DNA from: Lysobacterales bacterium
Lineage (GTDB): Bacteria > Pseudomonadota > Gammaproteobacteria > Xanthomonadales > Xanthomonadaceae
Reading direction: 5' to 3'
DNA length: 41,016 nt
Assembly (NCBI GenBank): GCA_017302035.1
Contig: JAFLEA010000021.1
Coordinates: 1 to 41,016 of the forward strand
Positions 5,855 to 13,411 of the stretch are shown piece by piece. Position 1 is the first letter of the stretch; the number at the start of each line of letters is the position of its first letter. Made by a program: the position numbers and the translations under genes. The notes beneath the pieces are model-generated. The model did not search any database. It was not told the DNA's origin and saw only the letters and a program-made list of their open reading frames with translations.

Positions 5855-8238
5855 ACACCGCACTATCGAACGTCGACGCGCGTGCGCCTGGCCGCTGGTC
5901 GCTGCTGTCGCAGGCCTGGGCCGGCTTCCGCCCACGCATGAGCCAGGAGACGCTCGCCCTGCTGACCGGCATGTTCCTGACCGTGTTCTCCAACGCCGCG
6001 TTCTTCAGGGCGGTACATGCGAGCGGCTCCTTGCATGGCATCGCTGGCGTGGGGTCGGCAGTCTGCCTGTTCGTGTTCGTGGCCGCGCTCAACACCCTCC
6101 TGGCGTTGCTCCTGTTCAATCGCTGGTCGACCAAGCCCGTGCTTGCGGTGCTGTTGCCTGCCACTGCCGCAGCGGCCTACTACATGGACCGCTACGGCGT
6201 CTATTTCGACACCGACATGGTCCGCAACGTGCTGCAGACCGACATGCACGAGGCGACCGAGCTGCTGTCGTTCGGTCTGGCCGCACGGATCCTGCTGGCA
6301 GGAGCGATCCCCGCGGCCCTCGCCTGGCGCATCGAACTGGTCCGCAAGACGCCCGCCCGGGCGATCCTCGTCCGCACCGGCGCCGTGGCGCTGGCAATCG
6401 CCGTCGCCGCGGGCGCGGCGCTGGCTTCCTTCCAGAGTCTGTCCGCCGTGATGCGGAACCACCACGAGATCCGGCACCTGCTCGCGCCGGGCAACTACCT
6501 GGTCTCCCTCGGGCGCGTGCTCGCCGACGACGGCCGCGTCAGCGACACGCCCAGGAAGGAACTGGGCGCCGGAGCGCACGTCGTGGGCAGGCGTCCCGAC
6601 CCGCGCCCCAGGCTGCTGGTGCTGGTGGTGGGCGAAACCGCGCGGGCCCGCAACTGGGGCCTGAACGGGTATGACCGGCAAACCACGCCGCAGCTGGCGC
6701 GGATGGACCTGGTCAATTTCACCGACGTGTCTTCGTGCGGTACGTCCACCGCGGTTTCCCTGCCGTGCATGTTTTCACCCCATGCGCGTGCCGACTACGA
6801 CAAGGGCAAGGTCCGCAACTCCGAATCCCTGCTGCACGTGCTGGCGCATGCCGGGATCCAGGTGACGTGGCTGGACAACCAGGGCGGATGCAAGGGCGTG
6901 TGCACCGGCCTGGACTACCGGTCCTACGCGCATGAGGACGACCCGGAGTTCTGCGATGCGGAGGGCTGTCTCGACGGGATACTGGTCAAGGGCCTGGCCG
7001 AGCGGATCGCTTCTCTGGAGGGCGATGCGGTGATCGTTCTGCATCCGCTCGGCAACCATGGCCCGGCCTACCACAAGCGATATCCGCAGGCTTTCGCCAA
7101 GTTCCTGCCCGCCTGCGAAAGCCCCGAACTGGGCGATTGCAGCCGCGACCAGGTGCTCAACGCGTACGACAACGCCCTGCTGTACACGGACGACGTGCTC
7201 GCCCGGGCCATTCGCCTGCTGGGCGAGCAGACCGGGAAGGACACCGCCCTCCTGTACCTGTCCGACCATGGCGAATCGCTCGGCGAAGGCGGGCTGTACC
7301 TGCACGGCATGCCCTACTCGATCGCGCCGGAGGAACAGAAGAAGGTACCGATGACGATGTGGCTGTCGCCCGGCTACTCCGGCTCGCTGGGGCTGGATGT
7401 CGCCTGCCTGAAGGAGAAGGCCGCGACCGCAAGCGTCAGCCACGACAATTACTTCCACACGGTGCTTGGCCTGATGCGGGTCTGGGCCCCCGAGTACCGG
7501 GCCGGCATGGACCTGCTCGAAGGATGCCGCGCCGGGCGTGGCGAGCCGCGACAGGTGGCGCGTGCGGACGGACCGGCCTTCGCGAAGGCGATGACCGCCA
7601 CCGGCCTTCCGAAGCGGACGCCGGACCGGAGCCGCCTTGCCGGCGGACCGGACGTCAGGCGCTGCCCGCCCGGTTCGCCCTCAGGGGCATGCGCGGCCGC
7701 GGCAACGGACGATATCCGCCGTGAAGGGGTCGACCTTGAGTTCGGCACGCCGCCCCTGCGGGTTGCGGAGGTCGACATCCCACACGCGCCGGTCGAATTC
7801 GACATCGGTGATGCCGCCCAAACCGCGCTGCTCCAGCGACAGGACGATCCGCGCCAATGGCATGGCGTCCCGCGGCGGGAAGGGCACGAGGTCGCGCTCG
7901 CGGTCGCGCCTGAGTTCCTGGCCGGTGACCCGGTCGAGATAGAGCTCGGTGCAGATGCCGGGCCGCTCGCACACGACGACCTCCCGGCGGTGGCGCGTCA
8001 GGCCGGCGCTGACCGCCGTTCCGTGTTGCGCGACAGGCTTGAGGATCTCCGACAGCGGCTTGTCTCCCGGATTCGCGCCGTCCGCCGCATTCGCGACGAA
8101 GGGCAGGAGCAGGGGAAGGAATGCGAGAACACCGGAGATCCTGAGCATTGCCTTGCTCCATCGGGTTGGCATCGGACGGGTATCCCCAGCGTAGTCGGGA
8201 TCCTGCCGGATACCCGGGTATCGCGCTCCCGGAGTTGA
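5851..8238 (+). CDS. eptA: lipid A phosphoethanolamine transferase (EptA/MCR type) with unusual C-terminal read-through
   Basis: EptA transfers phosphoethanolamine from phosphatidylethanolamine to lipid A phosphates in the periplasmic leaflet, lowering negative charge and polymyxin binding. N-terminal membrane helices (residues 30-195) precede a periplasmic hydrolase-like domain with VGETARARNWGLNGY (Glu262), SCGTSTAVSLPCMFS (nucleophilic Thr, 298 or 300), GNHGPAYHKRYP (His403) and SDHGESLGEGGLYLHGMP (Asp472, His473, His485), as in MCR enzymes. Family members end after about 540-560 residues, which here is near residue 560 (base 7530). No stop follows in frame until 8238, so the frame continues for about 235 codons, antisense over the PepSY gene. 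The tail resembles no domain I know and is either a lost stop, a sequencing error or a real extension. The start overlaps the PAP2 stop. Confidence 0.88.
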   Translation: MNTALSNVDARAPGRWSLLSQAWAGFRPRMSQETLALLTGMFLTVFSNAAFFRAVHASGSLHGIAGVGSAVCLFVFVAALNTLLALLLFNRWSTKPVLAVLLPATAAAAYYMDRYGVYFDTDMVRNVLQTDMHEATELLSFGLAARILLAGAIPAALAWRIELVRKTPARAILVRTGAVALAIAVAAGAALASFQSLSAVMRNHHEIRHLLAPGNYLVSLGRVLADDGRVSDTPRKELGAGAHVVGRRPDPRPRLLVLVVGETARARNWGLNGYDRQTTPQLARMDLVNFTDVSSCGTSTAVSLPCMFSPHARADYDKGKVRNSESLLHVLAHAGIQVTWLDNQGGCKGVCTGLDYRSYAHEDDPEFCDAEGCLDGILVKGLAERIASLEGDAVIVLHPLGNHGPAYHKRYPQAFAKFLPACESPELGDCSRDQVLNAYDNALLYTDDVLARAIRLLGEQTGKDTALLYLSDHGESLGEGGLYLHGMPYSIAPEEQKKVPMTMWLSPGYSGSLGLDVACLKEKAATASVSHDNYFHTVLGLMRVWAPEYRAGMDLLEGCRAGRGEPRQVARADGPAFAKAMTATGLPKRTPDRSRLAGGPDVRRCPPGSPSGACAAAATDDIRREGVDLEFGTPPLRVAEVDIPHAPVEFDIGDAAQTALLQRQDDPRQWHGVPRREGHEVALAVAPEFLAGDPVEIELGADAGPLAHDDLPAVARQAGADRRSVLRDRLEDLRQRLVSRIRAVRRIRDEGQEQGKECENTGDPEHCLAPSGWHRTGIPSVVGILPDTRVSRSRS
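7681..8148 (-). CDS. secreted PepSY-like domain protein
   Basis: A 155-residue protein begins with a clear signal peptide (LRISGVLAFLPLLLPFVANA, cut near residue 21-22). It ends with a PepSY-like unit: ITDVEFDRRVWDVDLRN, then RRAELKVDPFTADIV. PepSY domains are found in periplasmic or membrane proteins and often modulate proteases or occur near two-component systems and cytochromes. Four cysteines (60, 66 and two near the end) could form disulfides. I chose the ATG at 8148, which has GGAG seven bases before it; an ATG at 8172 would lengthen the signal sequence by eight residues. Its coding region lies wholly inside the antisense extension of eptA. Confidence 0.75.
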   Translation of the reverse strand: MLRISGVLAFLPLLLPFVANAADGANPGDKPLSEILKPVAQHGTAVSAGLTRHRREVVVCERPGICTELYLDRVTGQELRRDRERDLVPFPPRDAMPLARIVLSLEQRGLGGITDVEFDRRVWDVDLRNPQGRRAELKVDPFTADIVRCRGRACP

Positions 8239-8467
8239 GAAAGCCGTCCGCACAGGACTGGTAGACTAGCCGTCACATCCCCTGGCTGCGCCGCGGTCTC
8301 CGTCAGCGGCGCGGACCGGTCCCCTGCAAGGCCGCCCATGCATGTCCTCCCCCTGCGGACCTTCCTGCAGCCGGGCGTGCGCATGCGGTTCCCGTCCTCT
8401 CCCCATCTCCAGCGAGACGATCCGACATGAGCGACTCCGGCAACCCGCACCTTCCGAGGTCCGCCCG
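8149..8467. other. intergenic region between the divergent PepSY and SDR genes
   Basis: About 320 bases contain no gene that I can support. TTGAGA (8235-8240) and TAGACT (8262-8267) resemble promoter hexamers on the plus strand, but their 21-base spacing is too long for a standard sigma-70 promoter. The stretch from 8270 to 8460 is rich in C and T on the plus strand and carries only short shadow frames. Confidence 0.4.
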
Positions 8468-9217
8468 ATGACGGCGCAGGCCACCAATCGCACCGCGCTG
8501 GTGACCGGCGGCATGGGCGGCCTGGGCGAAGCCATCGCCCGCACCCTGCACGATGCCGGCCATGCCGTGCTGGTCACCCAGGCCAAGGGCGAAGACGCAC
8601 CCGCCTGGCTGGCGAGACAGGCCGCGGATGGCTACGCCTTCAAGGCCTACGGGGTCGATGTCGCCGACTATGGGTCGTGCGAGCGCATGGCCGAATCCAT
8701 CGCCGCCGACGGCCATGCCGTGGACATCCTGGTCAACGGCGCGGGCATCACCCGCGATGCGACCTTCCGCAAGCTGAGCAAGGACAACTGGGATGCGGTG
8801 CTGCGGGTGAACCTGGATTCGATGTTCAACGTCACCAAGCCCTTCATCGAGGGCATGCTCGGCCGCGGCTGGGGCCGGATCGTCAACATCTCCTCGGTCA
8901 ACGGCGACAAGGGCCAGTTCGGCCAGACCAACTATTCGGCGGCCAAGGCCGGCATCCATGGCTTCACCAAGGCGCTGGCGCAGGAAGTCGCGCGCAAGGG
9001 CGTGACCGTCAACACCGTCTCGCCGGGCTACATGGGCACGCAGTTGGTGCTGGGCATGCCCGCGGAGATCGTCGAGCGGATCGTGGCCGAGATCCCGGTC
9101 GGGCGGCTTGGCCGTCCCGAGGAACTGGCCGCGCTGGTGGCCTTCATCGCCAGCGACCTGGCCGGCTACCTGACCGGCAGCAACATCTCCATGAACGGCG
9201 GCCAGCACATGCGCTGA
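8468..9217 (+). CDS. phaB: acetoacetyl-CoA reductase-type short-chain dehydrogenase
   Basis: This NAD(P)H-dependent oxidoreductase of the classical SDR family resembles PhaB, which reduces acetoacetyl-CoA to (R)-3-hydroxybutyryl-CoA for polyhydroxyalkanoate synthesis. It has 249 residues: the cofactor loop TGGMGGLGEAIA, NGAGITRD, the catalytic Ser in NISSVNG, YSAAK (catalytic Tyr and Lys), and the PhaB/FabG-type end YLTGSNISMNGGQHM. I chose the ATG at 8468, with GAGG eight bases upstream, because the longer frame from 8342 has no SDR homology before it. No phaC or phaA is adjacent, so a role in general 3-oxoacyl-CoA reduction is also possible. Confidence 0.87.
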   Translation: MTAQATNRTALVTGGMGGLGEAIARTLHDAGHAVLVTQAKGEDAPAWLARQAADGYAFKAYGVDVADYGSCERMAESIAADGHAVDILVNGAGITRDATFRKLSKDNWDAVLRVNLDSMFNVTKPFIEGMLGRGWGRIVNISSVNGDKGQFGQTNYSAAKAGIHGFTKALAQEVARKGVTVNTVSPGYMGTQLVLGMPAEIVERIVAEIPVGRLGRPEELAALVAFIASDLAGYLTGSNISMNGGQHMR

Positions 9218-9236
9218 GCGCGTGCCGCGCGGGCGC

Positions 9237-9962
9237 CTACCCGGTGCCCGATGGCGACCGCCCGCTGCCGGCGTAGCTCACCCGGTTCCATTCGATGGCA
9301 CGGGTGCGCCAATGCCCTTCGATGGCCTGGGTGAAATCGGCCCGCACCAGCTTGGCGCGCGCCACGCTGCAACCACCGTGCTCGCGCCGCACCACCAGGC
9401 CCTCCATCGGCCCGCTGCGGTAGCGGCTGGGCCACTCGGCGAGGATCCGCTCCAATCCGGCGAGATCGGCGTGGCCGACCAGCACTTGCGGCACTGTCTC
9501 CACGCCGATGCGCGCGGCCAGTTCGTTGCGGCGCCGGGTACTCCAGAAGCAGCCTTCGGCCCGGTCGTACACGTCGAAGGCCAGGAACCAGTCCGGCAGC
9601 AGGTCGTACTCCAGCGAGTGCCGGGCCGCGCACCATTCGCCGAACAGGATCAGGTCCGGGGTCAGCGCCTGGCGCAGCGCCTGGCCATGGATCGCCTCCC
9701 ACGCCGGCAGCCGCGCGAACTGCCCGGCATGGGGATGGGCGAGATACTGGCCGCGGTTCTGCGCGCGCAGGTTGCCGTCCGGATCCAGCGACCAGCCCAG
9801 GTTGGCGCCGTCGAGCTTCTCCTCGACCACCACTTCGCCCGAAAGCAGTTCGTCGGCCTCGGCCGGGCCCAGCACCTTGTCCTCGCGCGGCGTCGTGCCG
9901 CCGCCCAGCCAGGCCAGGTGCGGAGTGGAGGGAAAGCGGAAGAAATCGTCGTGGCCGCTCAT
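9237..9962 (-). CDS. Rnl2-like RNA ligase
   Basis: This protein of the covalent nucleotidyltransferase superfamily would join RNA ends through a ligase-AMP intermediate. All core motifs can be seen in 241 residues: motif I EEKLDGANLG with the adenylated Lys49, motif III FGEW (107-110), motif IIIa FLAFDVYD (126-133), motif IV MEGLVVR (186-192) and motif V AKLVRADF (203-210). The size fits a stand-alone Rnl2/RNA_ligase domain without an accessory domain. Its ATG overlaps the PIN gene stop (9959-9962), so it is third in a coupled operon. The context suggests repair of RNA cut by the neighbouring nuclease, or an immunity/repair role in a conflict system (inference). A DNA ligase is unlikely because no OB-fold follows motif V. 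Confidence 0.85.
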   Translation of the reverse strand: MSGHDDFFRFPSTPHLAWLGGGTTPREDKVLGPAEADELLSGEVVVEEKLDGANLGWSLDPDGNLRAQNRGQYLAHPHAGQFARLPAWEAIHGQALRQALTPDLILFGEWCAARHSLEYDLLPDWFLAFDVYDRAEGCFWSTRRRNELAARIGVETVPQVLVGHADLAGLERILAEWPSRYRSGPMEGLVVRREHGGCSVARAKLVRADFTQAIEGHWRTRAIEWNRVSYAGSGRSPSGTG

Positions 9963-10486
9963 CGTTCCTGCTTCTGCGCGTGCTTGGCCCGCGACCAGGC
10001 CTCGATGATCGGTTCCAGCAGCAGTTCGTGTTCCAGCAGACCGTCCTCCCAGTCGTGCCAGTCGGTGTCGCCAGCGAAGACGATACAGCCTTCGCCGAAG
10101 GCCTGCCGCGAGGCCAGCGCCGCAGCAACCATCTTGCGGTCGGCGCCATCGTGGACCAAGGCGGCGAGCGCGGCGGGCAGGATCGCGCTGCCATCCTCGT
10201 CGTAGGCGACGTCCACGTCGTCCACTGCTGCGGTGCTCCACTTGTGCATGACCACCTGGATGCCGAAGTCGTTGAAGCCCAGCTTGCGGGTGTACTCGTC
10301 CATGATCCTGCCGGATCCATCCAGCACCATCCGCGAGTCGCCGCGCTGGAACCGGTCCAGCCACTGCCAGACCTGCTCGCGCAGGCCGGGCTCGCCGGGG
10401 GTGGCGTCGATGTCCTTCGGGTTGTCCGGGTCGGCGGCGCTGGCCGCGATCAGGACGTTGGTATCGACCACGTAGCGCGGCCTCAT
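9959..10486 (-). CDS. PIN-domain nuclease-like protein
   Basis: A 175-residue protein opens with YVVDTNVLIAAS, the hallmark of PIN-domain metal-dependent ribonucleases such as VapC toxins. The acidic residues expected in the active site are present: Asp8, Glu64 (IMDEYTRK), Asp116 (ADRKMVAAALA) and Asp140/Asp142 (FAGDTDWHD). It is longer than a typical VapC (about 130 residues), and no VapB-like antitoxin lies beside it. It overlaps the ATPase stop by four bases and the RNA ligase start by four bases, so all three proteins are made from one message. Cutting of tRNA or other structured RNA is the usual PIN activity; the target here is unknown. Confidence 0.82.
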   Translation of the reverse strand: MRPRYVVDTNVLIAASAADPDNPKDIDATPGEPGLREQVWQWLDRFQRGDSRMVLDGSGRIMDEYTRKLGFNDFGIQVVMHKWSTAAVDDVDVAYDEDGSAILPAALAALVHDGADRKMVAAALASRQAFGEGCIVFAGDTDWHDWEDGLLEHELLLEPIIEAWSRAKHAQKQER

Positions 10487-11766
10487 CCGGCCTCCCGCCT
10501 GCGCCGCTCGAACATCAGCCGCGCCTGCTCGCGGGTTTCGCCCAGGGCGTCGCCGAAGAAGCCTTCGGGCCAGTTGCCCACCCGGCCGAAGCGGTCCAGG
10601 TGCAGGGCGCGCATCCGCGCCGCGCCGGATTCGCGCTCGACGAAGTACATCGCGCAGTCCTCCGGCGTGGCCGTCTCCGCCGCCAGCAGGGTCTGCATGC
10701 GCCGGAACAGGTGCTCGGAATGGGTCTCGACCAAGAACTGGACGCCGCGTTCGCGGCTGACTTCCACGAACAGCTCGGCCAGCACCGCCTGTGCCTGCGG
10801 ATGCAGGTGGATCTCGGGCTCTTCCAGCAGGATGGCGCTGCCGCGCGGGGCGAAATGGGCCACCGCCAGCACCGGCAGCACCTGCGAGATGCCGATGCCG
10901 ACGTCGTGCAGGTTGGAGACAGTGCCGTCGCGACGCACGATCAGGGCGTAGCGGTTGGAGCGCCCCTCCTGCCTGACCTCCAGGCGGTCGGCCAGGCGCA
11001 TGCGCGAGAGCCAGTGCGACACGCCGTCGATGACCTGTGCCTGCTCCTCGCCCTTGAGCAGGGCGCTGGCCAGCAGCACGTCCACGGCGCGGTGGCCATC
11101 GCTGCCGATCCCGCCGGGGTTGCTCTTGTTCCAGGTGTAGTCGCGCTCGGGCTTGCGCCGCAGCGGCCCGAGGTAGGCGATGTTCTCCAGCGCCCGGCGC
11201 AGGCTCAGGCTCAGGTCCTGGGCCAGTTGCCCGTCCGCGCCCAGCAGCGCCAGCGCCTCGGCCGGCAGCGCGATCGAGCGCTCGGGGGCCAGGTGGCGGC
11301 CCTTGCCGCGCGGCTGCGATTCGCGGTCCACGTAGACGGAGAAGGTGCCGCGGTCGCGCCGCACCGCGCGGAAGGCGCGGCGGCCGGTACCCAGCACCAG
11401 CGATTGCACCACCACCGCGCCGGCCGAGGTCTGCCCGTAGCTGCATTCGAAATGCCCGTCGGGCACCCGCAGGTCGCCGGCGTTGTGGAAGTCCAGGGCG
11501 ATGCCGAACTGGCGCGTGCGCGAGCCCTGGCGCAGCACGTTCTCGAAGCCGCCGAAATCGTAGAGGTCGTCGGTCTCGTCGCCGCCCAGGTTCAGGTGGA
11601 TGCTGCGATCGGGCGACTGCGCCGTCTGCTTGAGCAGCAGCAGGCTCTGGATCAGCGAGGACTTCCCCGAAGAATTGGTGCCCAGCAGCATGGTTACCGG
11701 CCGCAGGGCCACGTCGCCGGTGTCCTTCCACGCCTTGAAATTGGTCAACCTGAGTCGGGAAAACAT
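10483..11766 (-). CDS. AAA/ABC-like ATPase (OLD-related, WPEGFF tail)
   Basis: A 427-residue ATPase begins MFSRLRLTNFKAWKD, the usual start of SMC/RecF/OLD-like ATPases. It has Walker A GTNSSGKSS (29-37), a signature-like segment DVGIGISQVLPVL (288-300), Walker B AILLEEPEIHLHP (311-323) and the switch histidine in VETHSEHL (346-353). Towards the C-terminus lies WPEGFFGD (399-406), which I associate with the DUF3696 family of AAA proteins. No TOPRIM nuclease domain is fused, unlike true OLD proteins. Similar ATPases act as sensors or regulators in bacterial defence systems. It is first in the operon with the PIN and RNA ligase genes and starts 26 bases after the porin stop, with no strong ribosome binding site of its own. 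Confidence 0.88.
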   Translation of the reverse strand: MFSRLRLTNFKAWKDTGDVALRPVTMLLGTNSSGKSSLIQSLLLLKQTAQSPDRSIHLNLGGDETDDLYDFGGFENVLRQGSRTRQFGIALDFHNAGDLRVPDGHFECSYGQTSAGAVVVQSLVLGTGRRAFRAVRRDRGTFSVYVDRESQPRGKGRHLAPERSIALPAEALALLGADGQLAQDLSLSLRRALENIAYLGPLRRKPERDYTWNKSNPGGIGSDGHRAVDVLLASALLKGEEQAQVIDGVSHWLSRMRLADRLEVRQEGRSNRYALIVRRDGTVSNLHDVGIGISQVLPVLAVAHFAPRGSAILLEEPEIHLHPQAQAVLAELFVEVSRERGVQFLVETHSEHLFRRMQTLLAAETATPEDCAMYFVERESGAARMRALHLDRFGRVGNWPEGFFGDALGETREQARLMFERRRREAG

Positions 11767-11792
11767 GCGCGCGCCGTCTGGGGTTCGATGGG

Positions 11793-13241
11793 CTATTTGA
11801 TGAAGTCGTACCTGAGCGAGGACTGCAGTCGCAATACGTCGCCGGTCTCGCCGTCCTGGCGTTGCAGCTTGCCCCAGGACAGCTCCAGGCCCCAGCTCCA
11901 GGTGCGGCTAGGCGCGTAGATCAGGTTGGCGGCGAGGTAGTCGCTGCGCCGGAATGCCTCGGTTGCGAGCGTCTCGTCGCGCTGCAGGTAAAGCCGGCCG
12001 TAGGCCACGGTCGAGCGCCACGCGCCGCTCCAGGGATGGCCGTAGCCAACCCAGCCGCCCCATTCGTCCAGCGGCTCGAGCGAACCATCGCCGTTCACCA
12101 CCGCGTCCAGGCCGATGCCGCCGAGATCGCCCACGTAGGCGGCAATGCCGCGCCCGGCGACGCCGCCCCAGGTCAGGTAGTCGCCGCTCGCGGCGGCCCA
12201 GGCGCCGCTGACGGTCACGCCGCCGGCCAGCACTTCGTCGCGGCTGGCCGGGTCGCGCCAGGCCAGCAGGCGCAGCAGCGCACCGGCCTGGACATGCCCG
12301 GATTCGCCTTCATGGCGGGCGGCGAACACCAGGTTCGGCATGGCATCGCGCACGCTCCCGGAATCGGCGGAGACCTGCGCCGATTCGTGCTCGGCGGCGA
12401 ACACCAGTTGGTTGCCGTTGCGCAGCGGCACGTAGCGACGCACGCTGGCCACGCGCGCGAACGGCATCGCGCCCGGCCCGGCCACATCCAGCGTGTCCGG
12501 CGCCGAATCCAGGTCGAGGAACGCGGAGAAGCCGTAACCGGCGTAGGTGTTGCCCAGTTGTCCCCAGGCATGCAGCAGGTTGTAGCCGTAGGAACCGCCG
12601 GACCCTTCGAAATCGTTCTGCAGCACGAAGCGCAGCCAGCCGTGGTCGGTCGGGCGACGCGCCTCCAGGGTGAAGCGGGTGCTGCGCGCGTGCATGTGGT
12701 AGCTGCCCTGCCCGGACTGCGCGCCGACCGGGATCGCCGAGGTGATCAGCAGGTCGCGGACGCCGGCGTCGTCGCTGTCGTACATCGCATGCAGCCTGGC
12801 CGAGCCGCCCAGGCGCAGCCAGGTCGGCCCGTCGCCGACCAGGAAGAAGCCGTCCAGGTCGTTCTCGCCCGGCGGCAGGGCGTTGTCCGCGCGCGCGACC
12901 ACGTCCTGGTCCTCGTCGAAGGTCGGATGCTCCGGCAGCGGCGATTTCGCCAACGCCGGCATCGCGTCCACGGCGGCAGCCCCCGGCACGGGACGGGACG
13001 GCGAGGGCTGCCCCGGAGCCTGAACGGAAACCGCCCCGGCGTGCGGCGGCGCAGCCCCGGGCACCGGCTGCGCCGCAGCCACGGCCGGTGCACGTTCGGC
13101 CTCCAGTGCCTCGATGCGGCGGGTCAGGCGCTCGACGGTCTCGCGGAGGCTGGCGATCTCCGCGTCGCGCCCATCTTCGGCGGCCAGCGCTGGCGCCGAC
13201 GCCAGTGCCAACAGCATCCCCAGGGAAGCGGTCGTCTTCAT
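11793..13241 (-). CDS. DcaP-like outer-membrane porin
   Basis: A 482-residue outer-membrane beta-barrel. A signal peptide (MKTTASLGMLLALASAPALA) leads into a short coiled coil (about residues 28-50, with heptad-like leucines), then an alanine/proline-rich linker (50-110). The barrel follows, with alternating strands such as DGFFLVGDGPTWLRLGGSARLHAMY and RSTRFTLEARR, and ends LRLQSSLRYDFIK. The N-terminal coiled coil before a barrel matches DcaP-type trimeric porins, which take up dicarboxylates and other small anions. A TAGCAT at 13279-13274 is a possible -10. It faces away from hemN, so the region between them is divergent. The ATPase operon follows on the same strand after 26 bases. Confidence 0.82.
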   Translation of the reverse strand: MKTTASLGMLLALASAPALAAEDGRDAEIASLRETVERLTRRIEALEAERAPAVAAAQPVPGAAPPHAGAVSVQAPGQPSPSRPVPGAAAVDAMPALAKSPLPEHPTFDEDQDVVARADNALPPGENDLDGFFLVGDGPTWLRLGGSARLHAMYDSDDAGVRDLLITSAIPVGAQSGQGSYHMHARSTRFTLEARRPTDHGWLRFVLQNDFEGSGGSYGYNLLHAWGQLGNTYAGYGFSAFLDLDSAPDTLDVAGPGAMPFARVASVRRYVPLRNGNQLVFAAEHESAQVSADSGSVRDAMPNLVFAARHEGESGHVQAGALLRLLAWRDPASRDEVLAGGVTVSGAWAAASGDYLTWGGVAGRGIAAYVGDLGGIGLDAVVNGDGSLEPLDEWGGWVGYGHPWSGAWRSTVAYGRLYLQRDETLATEAFRRSDYLAANLIYAPSRTWSWGLELSWGKLQRQDGETGDVLRLQSSLRYDFIK

Positions 13242-13363
13242 TCCATCGGTCCCCGTAGCCCCAACGTCCGTTCATGCTAGCGCAGCCACGGGGCCATGAT
13301 CCGCCAGCCGGAACCGGCCGGACTCCATCCCGTGCGCCCGGGGCGTGCGGGGCTGCCCGCGGA

Positions 13364-13411
13364 TTGACCTGCATCAAGGACAGGACCGGTCCGGATTCAT
13401 AGCCTGTACCG
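13364..13411 (+). promoter_or_regulatory. FNR-type promoter of hemN, start predicted at the ATG
   Basis: The box TTGAC-CTGC-ATCAA (13364-13377) differs by one base from the FNR/ANR consensus TTGAT-N4-ATCAA. Its centre is 41.5 bases before 13412, the usual class II spacing, and TAGCCT (13400-13405) stands at -12 to -7. The predicted transcription start is therefore the A of the hemN ATG, with no room for a ribosome binding site. Confidence 0.75.

Noticed and set aside
8235-8267. Sigma-70 promoter TTGAGA...TAGACT for the SDR gene
   Set aside because: The 21-base spacer is outside the usual 16-18, so I list it only as a resemblance.
9959-10486. PIN protein as a VapC toxin of a VapBC pair
   Set aside because: No small antitoxin gene is adjacent; its partners are an ATPase and an RNA ligase, and it is longer than usual VapC proteins.
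10483-11766. ATPase as an OLD nuclease or GajA of Gabija
   Set aside because: There is no C-terminal TOPRIM domain and no UvrD-like helicase gene beside it.
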